DNA of 64,000 nt, from positions 16,753,001-16,817,000 of the forward strand of contig NC_046681.1 of assembly GCF_009870125.1 (NCBI RefSeq), given 5' to 3'. Positions within the stretch are counted from its first letter, which is position 1; every line of letters starts with the position of its first letter. The notes below the pieces were generated by a model. That model did not search any database. It worked only from the letters and a program-made list of their open reading frames with translations, and was not told the DNA's origin. This DNA comes from Drosophila pseudoobscura. Taxonomy: Eukaryota > Arthropoda > Insecta > Diptera > Drosophilidae. Both the position numbers and the translations under genes were made by a program. Below, piece by piece: positions 47,172-60,700 of the stretch.

Positions 47172-47471
47172 TTAATTAACAGGAAGTATAGAGATTCCAA
47201 TGTCCCACATCCAGGGATCGGACAGAAGGTCGACTTTCAACTGGATTGAGACCACTTTTGATGGACAGTCGCTCTGAATGATTTGTTGACTACACTGAGA
47301 GATATTGAAAACTGTGATAATACAATTTTGGCCAAAGCTGAAAGCAGTACACGAGTTGGTGGACTGTTGGTGGAAACCCTCGACTAGATACGACTTTTTT
47401 GCAGTGCACCATTTGTTGTTTGAATTTATTGTTACGTCGCTGAATGGAATGCAAACACATGAGAAATACAT
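47172..47471 (-). CDS. Hypothetical cysteine-rich frame, 99 residues
   Basis: An ATG-initiated frame with eight cysteines (for example NNKWCTAKK, NSCTAFSFGQNC, NISQCSQQII and SDCPSKVV) and a possible N-glycosylation site, ending ISILPVN. It has no signal peptide in frame. An acceptor-like CATTCCATTCAG lies inside its first codons, so it could be an internal exon of an extracellular protein. A minus-strand AATAAA lies near 47145. Not recognised; it may be a chance frame. Confidence 0.25.
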   Translation of the reverse strand: MYFSCVCIPFSDVTINSNNKWCTAKKSYLVEGFHQQSTNSCTAFSFGQNCIITVFNISQCSQQIIQSDCPSKVVSIQLKVDLLSDPWMWDIGISILPVN

Positions 47472-48367
47472 AAATCACGGAGCCTTATCTTCAGGGCGAT
47501 TCCTCCGCTGCCTCGGCGGGTCATCCATGATTTATGTCAATCCGCAGCCTCTCAAGTCGCTTTTAATTATGAGAAATCTCCCTCTGGCGCTCTCCAATGA
47601 CTCACTCAAAGTGGAGCTGCCTCCCGTTTTTGGGGTCCTTGTTGCGGGACGGCGCTACTTGACACAGTTTATGGATCGCTCTTTGCATCACAAAGGAAGC
47701 CCGAGGATAAAGGGTCACAGGATGGCAGAAAAAAAAAGGATGGGAAAAGATATGGCCAAAGCAAACAACGAGATTCAAGAGATCTTGCAGGGATTTTTTG
47801 ATTTTTAATTTGCGCCAACGTCACGACAATCCTGGTAATTCAGTTTCCCTTCCCTCGAGTCCGGGGCCGGGGCTCTCCTGAATTTACTGCAGCGTTATTC
47901 CAGTCGCCCTATGACAGCCTCGAGGGCGAGTGCCAGTTCGAGTACAGAGAATGCTGCGCTTAGCACAAAATTCGACCAACAACTGGAAGTATTTTTAATG
48001 CACTCTATTCTCCTTTTTGTTTGGTGTGGTTCGGTGTGGTGCGCCGTGGTGCGGTATTTCTTTTTGGCAGCCGCAACGAAGCGTGTTCTCCGGCTGACCA
48101 TAAAACCACTGTCATCAGATATCGCAAGTCAGGGATATAAATAGGAGGAATAGGAGAAAATGTTGAAATCGCAAACGCAATCGCAATCGCAGCTTGCAAT
48201 TTGTGTCACGAGTTTTCCAGCAAATGCAGGAAGAGATGATTGTGCTGGCTCCCGGATAAATCTATTTTCTGTGAATCTGATTGATTGATGCAGCAGCAAG
48301 TGTTAGCTGGTTAAATAGTTTACAAGACTACAGTACTGTAATGCCTCAAATTATGTTAGTTTTATAG
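47472..48367. other. Intergenic sequence
   Basis: No supported gene. There is a TATAAATA word at 48137 with no attached frame. The plus-strand frame 47305-47808 overlapping this region is not convincing. Confidence 0.4.
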
Positions 48368-48373
48368 TTTATT
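48368..48373 (-). terminator. Candidate poly(A) signal of the trissin-receptor-like gene
   Basis: Minus-strand AATAAA about 415 bases after the stop codon at 48787. Others may be used. Confidence 0.4.
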
Positions 48374-48786
48374 CTTCGTATTGAATGACTTTAAAAATAA
48401 GACCTTACAATAAAAACTTGACAAGTTGAGAGAAAGAGAGAGTACGAGTACTTGTACTCGAGGACAATCCGATATTCGGCTTGTTCTGGTTTAGCTTTAA
48501 AAATGGCCTAATTACGTTAGCGTTAATACAACTCGATAATGGCTTAAATCTACGCTGCGGTCTGGGTCTCGTTGTGGGCTGTACCCTGTTTTTAATTGCC
48601 AATGCAATCCAAGCAATAGGCTTCTTAGAAAATCACAATGAAATTATAGCTAGCTAAGGACTGAACGGACTAAAAGTGGGTGACGGTCCTGGGATGGGTC
48701 GAGACTGTGGCTGTGGCTATGGCTGAGGGCGAGTTCTACGAGCGGCGGCCGAAGAGCTTCAGGGGCGTCTTCCAGCAGCTTGGCCA

Positions 48787-51700
48787 TCAGAGCTGCTCGT
48801 TGCCAATGTGCGTGGTGTCCGTGGGCAGAGAGTGGGTCTGGGGGAAAGAGAGTGTGGTGTGGTGTGGGGTGTGTTCCTGCTTATAGGGATCATTGGGGGT
48901 ATTATGGCGACGGAAAACACTTACCTGCAGCGCCTTGCGCTTGTGGTGCATCGACGAGTTCGAGGAGGACTTTCCCTTGCCCTTCTTCCACGAGCAGAGG
49001 AGCAGCTCCTTCATGCCCTTGCGGAAGTTGCGACTGAGGAAGGCGTAGAGCAGGGGATTCACGCCCGAATTGAAGTACGTGACCAGAAAGGTGAGTGGCG
49101 TTAGCAACGCATTAAAATTGGAATCACCGCGATACGAACGTGACCTGCAAAGGCATAAACATGGAAATAACTATCTATCCGAACGTACAATATACAGAGT
49201 GCTGCCGTGCCATATGTAAATGACCATCTGTTGGGCTCGTTCGCTACCGAAAAACACCCACGGCATTAAATTAAGCTCAGCCCAGCGGTGGCTCCACTCG
49301 AATATAGACCACACTTTGCGGTCTGACCCCAAAGTAGATTAGAATCCCCGAACACCAAACTTTGTTGCCCGCCTTTCCACGAGTAACGGGGAAATAGCAT
49401 CTCCCACACAAATACTCGAGCTCCGAACTGGAGTTTGTGCTTCAAAATTCATGGGCAAGGTCCTTCGGCGAGGCGCTCTTTTCCCCAGTGGCATCCATTA
49501 ATTATGCACCGGAAAGACTGTCACAGAGTCTGCTGCGGGTATATATTTAATTATATATCCACTTGGCGAGTAGCATTGAATAACCGACTGCTCCTCATTG
49601 AAATCTGAAATCTAGTCCGGAAATATCGTATTCACTCAGCTGTTACACCCAAAGAGGACTACTCCGACACTTTCATGGTTCGCCTCGAACACCTCTGCCT
49701 GCTGCTGGCCAGGTGATTAAGCTGCTCCTGTTGGCCCTATTGTTTGCAGGCCAAGGGGCCAGGGGCCAGGGGCAAAGGGCGGCCAAGAACTTGCCTAATG
49801 TACCAAGGAATTTGGCCAAAGGCAAAGTTTTTCGCCGCCTGCGAGAACGCAGTACAAACTTTGACCAAAACTTTGCCATGTTCCGCAATATTTAAAGCAG
49901 GAGAAGGACCAATCTTGTACTTTTTTTACTGCTTTTCTGTTTTTACCCTGTAGTTGGAAAAGTCTATACAATTAGTGATAATTCATGAAACAGATCCGAT
50001 CTACTACTCAAGATTTATATATCGAGATTGAGATGTAGATTTTCATATAAAATATATATAAAAGTTTTGCCAAAATTCTATGGATTGTCCTTTACTTAAT
50101 TTTACTCTGAGTGTAGCATAGACGAAACTTCGACTTTAACGAGTATTCTTTGAGTTGTTTTGTAGCTTTGGACTGGGCGAAAAACTTTGAGCCAACTGTC
50201 AAAATGTTTTGCAGTTGTTGTCCGCCGACAATTTGAGTTGCACTTGCAAGTGGCACAAGTCCACAACGACAGACAGGGAGGAGGCAGGAGGGGACTTCTC
50301 TCCAGCAGCAGCAGCAAGATGGTTCTGGTGGCAAGCTATCTGATTGGGGCACTCGAGCAACGGCCTTCGCTTTGTTGTCGCCGCCGCTTGAGTCTTGAAG
50401 TGGCTTTTGCAATTTGACAACAGCTTCTGACCAAATTTAAATGCCCCTCCGGAACGGGGCCAGCATATTTATAAAGTGTGCATCCCGGGCGCGCCATGGG
50501 GTGTCCATTGGGCGTATCCGGGTCGCTATCCCTGGATCCATCTAATGAGGCGACAGTTGGCCACCGCTGGCAGCTGTTATCGCTATCACCGAGCTGGCCT
50601 TCAGTGTCATCGTCATCGCTGTCATCACTGGTCTCCCTAAGTGGTTTCTGGGCTAATAATGAACACGTGCCATCAGGAACAGAGGGACGTAGGACGAGGA
50701 CCGAGCAGAAAGTAACCCACTTGTCAGCGCGTGGCAGCTCCCCGGCATGGGGAGGCATTCACAACACGATACCGGAATGTGTCCGCTCTGTCAAGTAAAT
50801 CTATGATGGGGCCACCAGAAGGGATATCTGAATTCGGAGATCCCAAAGGAGTTGGCGTTGGAGGTGACTCCATTATGTTGGTTTTCGGGGACATATGTAT
50901 GTCCCAGGACACTAGAAACTGATTAATGGCCAGCTATTTATCTTTGTTAGGCTCTGTCCGCTACTAAGAGTTTTCCAATTAAACAATTAAACATTTCTCT
51001 ACAGATCTGCAAGGTTGCAAAAAGTGAGACGCATTTCTATTCTATTTCTGTTTTTATTAAATCTATGTTTTGAGTGTAAATGAATTGTAATTTTGGAATA
51101 ATTGAGAATTATAGCTAATACTTAGAGCCCTGCATAAATCCTCAGACTTGATTGTTTTAAAGGTTTCGCTTTGGCTCCCTATTCCCCTGCCGTTTCCATT
51201 TTAAGTTCCTTAAAGACTTGGGACTTGATATGGGACTTGGACGTGGACGCTGTACGTGTGTGTAAACACGGCATTGTTGGTCCTAAAATGTTTACTTTTC
51301 GTGGAGAGGAGACCGCACTGCCACCTGCCAGGACAGCTGCCACGAGCTGTCCGAGAGAAGGCTGTTGAACCTTCTCATTCAACTGTCCGTTAACTGTCAC
51401 ATAATGGCCAAGTTAAGGCAAGCAAGCAATTCCCACTCAACCGGAACACAAAAGCAAGCAAACGGGAAAGCACAAAAATCACCAGAGAGTGAATCACCAG
51501 GCTGCAGAATGACCGATGCGATACGATGCGATGCGATGCCACATTGAATTAAAAGAATTTTCGAAACCCTGTCAATTTTTTATGAAGCTATTTTTTTCCG
51601 AATCCGTATGAGAACGAGAATGGATAGGTGAATGGATGGATGGATGGATGTGCTCCCACAATTGGACAATTTATTGCGAAAAATTCTTCATTTTGTCGGT

Positions 51701-54700
51701 TCTCTCTTTTATTGTAATTGTTGGTAATGGAATTTGTTGACATTTCGATTTTTTAAGGATATGTGCGGGTAACGAAGAGCAGAGTTAAGGAGAGCGCATG
51801 TCCAGATTAAAGGCGGATATTTTTAAGAATATTTAGAATGATTTATGATACCTTCAGACGCTTTTCGGCCCAGTATTATCCGCTTAAATTTACATTATCA
51901 ACTTTGCTAAAGGAGTAATTATCGCTCTCTCTTTCCCTTCCGCCCGAGCTCTACGTCCGTCAGCAAACAGCAAGAAAGTCCACCCAGATCGTTTTCATGC
52001 GCCGCCCACCCAAAAGCACACACAATCCTGGTGCTCAAATTGCCTCCACACGTCCCCGAGAAAGACGCCCCCTCCTCAATACCCCAACGAAATTGGAGCC
52101 CTAAGCTAAAAGGAAGTTGGACTGGACGTCTGTCGAGGCTATCGTTTTATAAAAGGATGAGGAAGAGGGAGATAGAGCAGAAAAGCGGCAGAGGTCTTAA
52201 GTCTTTCGACTGGAACGGGATTTGTATAAATGAAAGTGTTGGGAAATCAATTTAGCCCACGGAAATTAGCAAATGCGTAACAAGCGGCCGATTGGATGCG
52301 ATGCGATGCGCATTTCCCTAGCTCCATCGGAATCAATAGACGACTTAATTGTTTACCAGCCAATGGTCCGAACCCTTCCATGGGCTTATCTCTGCGCACA
52401 TCCAGATGCTAATTTCCCCTGTCTATCGACAGCCATATATTGTATCTGTACGTATGCAAATGCAAATAAAAACAAGAGCGAATTCCACAGTAGAAACTTC
52501 GAAAAGGGAATACCCTAGGTTGGAAATATTTGCGAGGTATCTATGGAGGTAAATAGGTAATAAAAGTTATGCAGTTGCATCTTCCTAATGAAGATTTCAC
52601 ATTTTGGAGGCATTGTGCTTTCCGCGTTGGCCTCACAATATAATATACCCGAGTAACTGAAGAATCACAGGGCATTTCAAATTGTTTACACTCAGTCAAG
52701 GTGGATTGATGATAGGGTGGGCGGATAGCGGTGAATGATAAATGGAAGGGGCAGACACTACTCACCAATACTGCCACATTTTGCGAGCATGATACGGCAG
52801 ATTGCAGAGGGCAAATGTCAGCACGAATATTATCAGCATACGGACGACGCCACGGCGGGCGCGCAGGACGTTGCTCGAAGAGTGCGACATGTGTGTGGCG
52901 CCGGCCATGCCCATGCTACCGCCGCCGCCTCCATTGCCCTGGCGCTGGTGATGCGCATGTGGATGGTGATAGAAGCTCGTCTTGCGACAGGCGCTGACAA
53001 TCGGTCGATCGGCCTCCAGGGATACCTGACAGAGGGAAGGAACAGATTGGAAATGCCATTACGTTTCTGTGCAGCAGCAGCAGTTGGATAACCTATTGAT
53101 AGTAGACATTCGGTTGAGATTGAGCGGATTACCTACCTGGCAATTATCAAGCTAATTTGTGGTGGTGTTTTGTGTGTTGTGGTGGTTTTATTTGGTGGGT
53201 TAGTAGAGTGGGAGAAACCAAACGGTGTGGTGTTATTGATCAAACGAAACGCAGAGAGAGAAGAGTTAAAAATAAAGATAGTTAAAGATAGTTCAAGATA
53301 GCTCTGGATCAAGGCTGAGAAACGGGGATTAATAAACCATTTTTTCTTGGTGTATTTATTTATTTGGTGGTGTTTGCTTGAGTAATATTCCTACAATAAT
53401 CTTTCAATAAGTTCTCCTCCACTCCACCCCAAAATCTGTCAAACTATAAGCCAGATCGATTGCACTGTTCGCCAAGTTCGCCGAGTAATCATTTCTATAT
53501 TTTATTGTGTGCTGCACTTGGCTGTCGAAGAAAGTAATTCAACCTGCAAGCGAGTGCCCTTCTAAGCTCCTGTCAGGCACTCAATTGGAGCCGCGTCCGC
53601 GAGCAAGCAGCAGACTTGGAGACTTGGACTTGGAGGAAATAAAGTATACGCCAGGTGTGCTTGCTCCGACCACCAATGATGGGAAAACATTTCTCGCTTT
53701 TCCCAACTTGTTTTCTTCTCTGGACCACACAGTTTCCTGGCCTGGTTGGTGATTTATTTCTGCTTTTACCCACGGGACAACTGTCAAGCGAACTGCTGCA
53801 TTAATGGACAGGCAATAGCCTTAATGGCCACTGACACCTGCTTCAACTTGCGCGAATGAAATCTTTGGTAAAAGTTTATACAATTGACATATCTGCACTC
53901 TACTCGTATATGTATTCGAATTTAAGAAGGCAACAGCTGAATTTAAAGCTGCTCTGACCATCTCAGCAAGCAATTAAGGGACAAAGCTCTCTCCTGTTTC
54001 CATTTTTGCATATTTACGAGCATATTAACACGGTTATAGTTTCACTTGGGACCCTGGCCATTTGCCCTTTCCATTTTTTGCATATTTTCCCCGACTTGTT
54101 TGACATTCTTTTTTCCATTTTTTCTTTTTCGATTTTTTTGCTCGCCTGCGATGGAAAAAAACTTACCTGGCTCTCGGTGATGCTGACGCCGCGCTTCTCG
54201 TATTTACTGCTCTGTTTACGTGACAAGGACGCGGTGCTACTGCTGCCGGAAGCAAGTGACGCACCACCGCCGCCACTCATTCCCATTGCCAGGCCCACTC
54301 CCACACCGCCTCCTGTGGCCGGTCCCGATCCCGCCGCCGATGCTGCTGACACCGCTGATGGCAGCTGATGATGATGATGCGCGTGGATGTGGTGATGCTG
54401 ATGATTATGATGGTGGTACATGCTATTGTGCATGCCCATGCTGTTGTCCTGCCCAGAAGGATGATGCTGCTGCTGCTGCTGCTGAACCACATGCGGTGTC
54501 AGTCCTCGGGAGCTGCGCCACAGGGCGATGGCAATTTTGCTGTACAGCACCTGAGAGCACAGCATTATAGACGATTAAAGATTAGTAGGTACTCGAAAAA
54601 TATATCTTTTACAATTGAAATGAATATGGCATATCACGCTTGAGAGTCGTGCAGATCGTGAGAGCGAGCGCCGAGCCCGCTCTCAAAGCGCTAACAGTGA

Positions 54701-57700
54701 GCTGTTAACAGACAGCGCTAACAGGCTGGGCTGCTAACAGCGCTGTTGCCCTGCTGAGAGCTGCTCCAAAGTCCAAAGTCTAATCCACTCACCGTCATCA
54801 CCAGCAGCGGCATGACATACAGCAGCACAAAGTTAATCATGTCCAGCAATTTGGAATTAAACATCTCACGATCCAGCACACAGATCTCCTCCTCCTGGCC
54901 GTCCTGGGTGTGGACGTTCTTGATGGTCTTGCTGAAGACGAACTTGGGCGTTGAGTAGACGGCCGATGTGATCCAAACGGTGACAATGACCATCTACAAG
55001 AAACAGAACAGCCATTCTACATTGTTTGCTGATGAAACACGCAAGCAATTTGTTAAATTCCAAATGAACACACACAAAAATTTGCATGTAAATGGCTGGT
55101 CGCCTCCCATTTGGTTGTCTTCATGTCCGTTGTTGTTTAATTAGGGGCCATCACCATTAACAAAACGCATTTTTAGTTTGCCAAATTGTTTCATTTGCCT
55201 AACAATGTGTGGGAGCCTCCTCCCAGAAGGTGGGGTTGTTGTTGGGGTTCTGGGTTGGGCGGCTCTTGGTGTGTGTTCTGGGGCTTGGGGTCGGGGGTCG
55301 GGAAAAACTTTTTGTCAGCCAGAAAGTTTTTGCCTCATGGCTTATTAAGCCTTTTGGGGCATAATTTTTGTTGGTGCTTGTTCCCTTTTTTGATGGGGTT
55401 CGCTTTAATAAGTTTCATTAGCTTGCAAATTGCGGTCAAAATGAGTTACCAAAGTCGTGGAAAAATGGTAGAAAATTTAGTGAACAGCAAGCAGAAAAAA
55501 GTTTGAATAATGTCTGCAAATTAAATGGTACTGTGGGTGGCACAGAGTATCAATAGATCGAAAAAGTATGGATTCAATAAAGAATCCATTGAGCATTGGT
55601 AGAGTGCCGCCCATTAAATGTTCATTGACGTGTCTGGAACTATCGTGCTAGCAATCGCATACTTTGGCCATTCTATTGTTGTCTGGCCTCAAGATCGAAC
55701 TGTTTCTAAAGGAAAGAAGCCTTAACTCACCCTCAGACGTGCCGCAGTCAGGATCTGCTTGCAGGTTATGGGATGCACAATGGCGAAGTAGCGTTCCATA
55801 CAGATGACGACCAGGATGAAAATCGATGCCGTGTAGCTGAGGGAGTGCACAAACTGGTACATGCGGCACAGGAACTCGCCAAAGACCCAGCTGGAAAGAC
55901 AGAAAACCATACCATACCACTCGATGAATATTAGTAATTATTTATGGCCAGAAAGTAGCTCCTTTTAAAGGGACACTTGTGCGCCGGGGCCGTGACTTTA
56001 AGGCCCGGCGACACATAAAATTTTATGGACACGCCCACGAAACTAATGCGACATTAAAGGTGTCGTTAGTATTTTATGTGGCGAAGAGCTTTTCTCTTTT
56101 TTTTTTCGTTTTATTCTTTTTATACCCGTATTATTCTCCGGCCAAAATTACATTAAATGGGGATGGAAGGAGGGGTTGGATCATTGTATTTGGGGATTAG
56201 CACGTAATTCTATTTGTGGGCGGTTGGATTTCCAGGACGGTGAAAAGTGGGTTCTAATAAGGGGAAATTGTGATGCTTATGTGGTTTGATTGCGGCGTAC
56301 TTTCGCTGTTCAAAATGATTGCTGTGGCCCTGTTGCCAGGTGAGCCAAGCGCCATTTGTCGCCTCATAATTTTGTGCTCTGAAAATATTGGCTGCCCGTT
56401 GCCTGGCAATAAAATGGCTACTTGATGCCTTTCCACAGAAGTAGAGCAAAGTCCCTAATTGAAAATCACAAGAGGGTATCCTCCGCAGACTAGACAATCT
56501 TTGTATTTACATAATTTCTGGGAATTCCACCCTAATCTGCTCCACTTTGCATATGATTTTTTATTTTGTTACTTGTTATTTGCGGTCGCCACGAACTTGT
56601 ACGCATAATTTTGATGAAATTATGCCAAACACATATTGGTCAGATCCACAATTTAGGCTTTTAATATGATAATTGTGTGGGACGGACTCACGAGATTCTC
56701 CGAATCACCAAAGGCTCTTAACGATGTCACACATCACAAAGCAAAAATTAAATTGAAAATATGCTAAACCAAATATCCCGAAAACTTATATACTCGTACA
56801 TTCCGCTATATAGAAATCTAGATGGCAGCAATATGCATTTAATAAATAGTTTTATTGACCATTTTTATGAATGCAAATGTGCGCATTCAGAAACCACAAA
56901 AACGTATAATTTATTAATATATGGAATGGAATGCCATGGATGCACTTGAAATAGAGGGTGTCGGAGTATCGGAGTATAACCGAATGGAACACATCTGGTT
57001 TGAGAGCACATCTGGTTTCCCTTTCCGTCCGATTTTCAATGGAGGTTTGATTCTCTAGCACACCCTATATACGAGTATGTATATTTTTTAATTTAAATGC
57101 CAAATAAATTTCGCACTAAATATATGACTATATTGCTCCCCTCGAGATTATTTCCAGATAATGTATATTTTATACGCCAAACAGCAATTAAAGGCCAGCG
57201 AACATTTCCACAAATTTCCACTCGAACTGCAATGCAAATGAGAAATGTGTTCAGAGTAGTTGTTACTTGGCATCACTTTTTCGGCTTGACTTGCAGTTTG
57301 CAGTGTGTTTCGGCTCTGATTCGATATGTTTGCCTGCAGCCAAGGCAGGCGACCGTGAAATGTACGAGTATATTCAACCGAAAAGAAACTAGAACCAAAC
57401 GAATGAAAACGAGCATGAGAGCAGGGAAATAAAGTCTATTTTTACAAGAGAAAGTAGCTGAATATATGGTACACTGAGCGAAAAATGGCATAGCAAAAAT
57501 AAACACACCCATATTTCAATTAAATATTCAGTTTTTAAATACAAAAATAGTGATATTAAATTGAATACAATTTAATTTAAATATAAATTCATTACAAATG
57601 CTTTTTAATAAGGCCTATATTTAATAAAAATATAAATCCATATTGTAAACCTTAAAGTAAACAAAATGTATTCAATTTGTAGGAAATTTATGTAATTTAA

Positions 57701-60700
57701 TATGATAATATTTAATTAAAATATGAAATATATTACAAACAAATATTTGTATATTACTTTCAAAATGTAAGTGAAAAAATTTTAATGTTAATGAAAATAT
57801 TCAAATTTCAGCCTTTTTTCTCTGGGTGTGTGGTATATCATATTTCATATTTCGTAGAGGGAGAAGAAAATACTTTCATTTACATATGCTAATGTGTTGA
57901 TTGCCCAATTGCTTGGATTGATTTTTGAAAACAACACAATTTTAGTTAAATGTTAGGTCTAGGTCAAGAATTATCTTACCGTAAAAGCTTCCGCTAATCA
58001 AGCGTTAAAAATCAATTCAAAGTCAGGAAAAATAGTATTATTCAGCTACAAAGCAACTAGAAATCTAAATAAATGCCACTGTTTTCGCCCGAAAGATTCA
58101 ATCTTTAGTCATGAGGATCTTCATTGTTCTACTCCTAGTTGGTGAGTTTTTGAGGAACGATTGAGAAGATATATAGATGGATAAAGGGAGATGCTAGGAG
58201 CGACTCTACGAACGTCTTTTATTAAGAGAAAGAAATTTGATAAAAATCGGATGATCTGATCTCTAGAGCGGGCACGTTTAATGGATATCTCCTGATCGAG
58301 CCACTGATGACTGAGATTATGATGATATTCTTTTGTATAGAACGTTACATTCGCGTACTTTGTTTGTGCACGTTGCTGCCACACGTTGCCGAATGTGAAA
58401 GTAGGAAAAGCAATGCAAATAATCATGACACGTAACGGAAGTGTCGCCTGGCTTTGTTGTGTGGCACATTTGTTTCTGCTTGTGTGTGGAGCGGTTTGGT
58501 GTGGTGGCTGTTAAAATGTTTCACAGTTGAGAGTTGTAAGTTGTGTGTCGCATACTCTCAGGCGGCTCGCCACAATACCCAGACAGCTACGTGAGACAGC
58601 GACAACCACTGAATAATGAATTGCAGGATGAACCTACGACCTGAATGGAGAAACTACAGAATACCCTCACAGAACAGGAGTGAGTGCACCAAGAAATTAT
58701 AATGTTAGTAAAGAGTTAGAAGATCCAAAAGGGGGAGAACTTTCCTTACAGAAAATAGGGGGGGGGGGGGGGGGGCCTTTAAAATGATATATGTGTGTGT
58801 GTACGTCACTCACCTCTCGATGAGATAGATGGATAGGTTCTGCATCACGCAGAACAGGCCCACACAGAAGTCTGCGAATGCCAGATTGGCCAAAAAGAAG
58901 TTGGTAATGGAGCGCAGACGTCGCGACAGGGTGACCACCAAAATGACCAGTAGATTGCCTAGAAATATATACAAAAATAACGATTACAAATAGAACGAAT
59001 ACAAGTTGACAGTTGCTGGAGGAAATGACAGCAAAAAGAAAAAAAAAAAAACATTGAAAAAAAGAAATTGGAATTTCATTTTTATTCTTTAACCTGGCGC
59101 CCGCTTGTCAGCGGCACAACTGGCCGACTGGGAGATATTAAAAATGTTAACAAAAATATTTGTTGCCAGTGACATGCCCGCTGGCAGCCGAACGGCGACA
59201 TGGGTCCTTGGCTCCTTGGGTCTGGGTCTGGGCCTAAACTTTTGCTCAACTGCCGCACGCTGCACTGGGAGCAATAACTTTTTGCACTCAGTGTGTGCTC
59301 AGTGCGCTTTGCATGACACCCACACCCCCACTCACACCCACACCCAAGCCCCGCCAGTCTGTGACAATTTGCTGTATTCCCCTGTCGTTGGGCTCGGGTT
59401 TGGGTTTGAGTTTGGGTTTAATGTAGCGTTGAAAGTTTATTTTAATTAGGGTTTCTCTACATGGACATGGGCATCTGTTGGAATTCGTTTCAGCTTTGGT
59501 CATAATTAAATAAGGACTGTGTTGTCTGGACTGTGGATGTAAGTGAGAAGCTGTTTTGACAAGTTTGAATAATTGAGGGAAGCTTTGGCAAAGTTTTTGC
59601 TTTGCGGAGATCTTGTGTGAGGGCTTTTCTAAATCTAATAAGCTATGAAATTAGCAACTTTACCTCACATAATGTATAAAGCAAGAATAATATCAAGGTT
59701 AAACAGTTTCCCTGTCAATCTACGAATGGAATTGCCGCAAATCAGTTGCAATTTCCAAGGAATTCAAGCACTTACCCGAGGTGCAACAAACCTCAATCGC
59801 CTTGAGCTGGAAAACCGCAGACCAAACGGCAATCAAGCCCAAAATATATAATGAACAGACATATGGCCAAGAATTGCGGCCTGCTTTGGGCATAAATGGT
59901 GAACCACCGCAGCGGTTCAAAGGAGCACTTTAAAGCTCAACTCCTGTCTCTGGATTGGCTGCTTGCTCGATTTGTGACTACATAATATGCATAAATAAAG
60001 TGCATTTTCAACCTCACCGATTCTCGGTTTTAAATCTCATTATGCATGCAAGAAGCACAGCCAAAAAATTGGCATGCAAAATAAATTATTTCGGATGCAC
60101 ACACACACAACACACACACACAGATACAGCATCCTGAAACCACAGAACGAACTCCATATGCTGTTTGTTGACTTTGCGGGCAGAAAATTGCATTCCATAT
60201 TTCGGATCGGCTACAAACTAAATCTAACAAAGTACAGAAATCCATAAAAGCCAGCGAATTTAAAGATACTTTAAATTTTAGATAATTTTAGCCCTATTTT
60301 TATCCTTTGAAACTCATGCAAATTGCGGTATTCAGGAGCAAGTCATAAAATCAGTAATCCAACTAATTGCCAACTAATTTTCGAGCTCTAAGCATAGTCA
60401 TACATTAGCGATTTGGGTACTTTTCCACACAGAACTTAAGCTCCATCAACACATTGGAAATTAAAGGTAAGAAGCCCAAGAAATTCTTCGGACATTTTCA
60501 AGATTCCAAAACCTGAGAGCTCCATAAAGCAGGTGGTGCCAGGTGGGTCTTAAAAGGTTTCAGACACGTTTTATTAAACCCCAAAATGTAATTGATATTC
60601 ATAGTATCTAATCGTGGATGTGCCTTTATCTTCAAGCTAAAGAGAGACAATATTCAATAATTGCATTTATGTTTATTGTTTCCCAAAAACTTTTGAGTGA

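Noticed and set aside
47305-47808. Plus-strand frame of 167 codons
   Set aside because: It overlaps the cysteine-rich minus-strand frame, has no domain or signal, and ends in a lysine-rich low-quality stretch.
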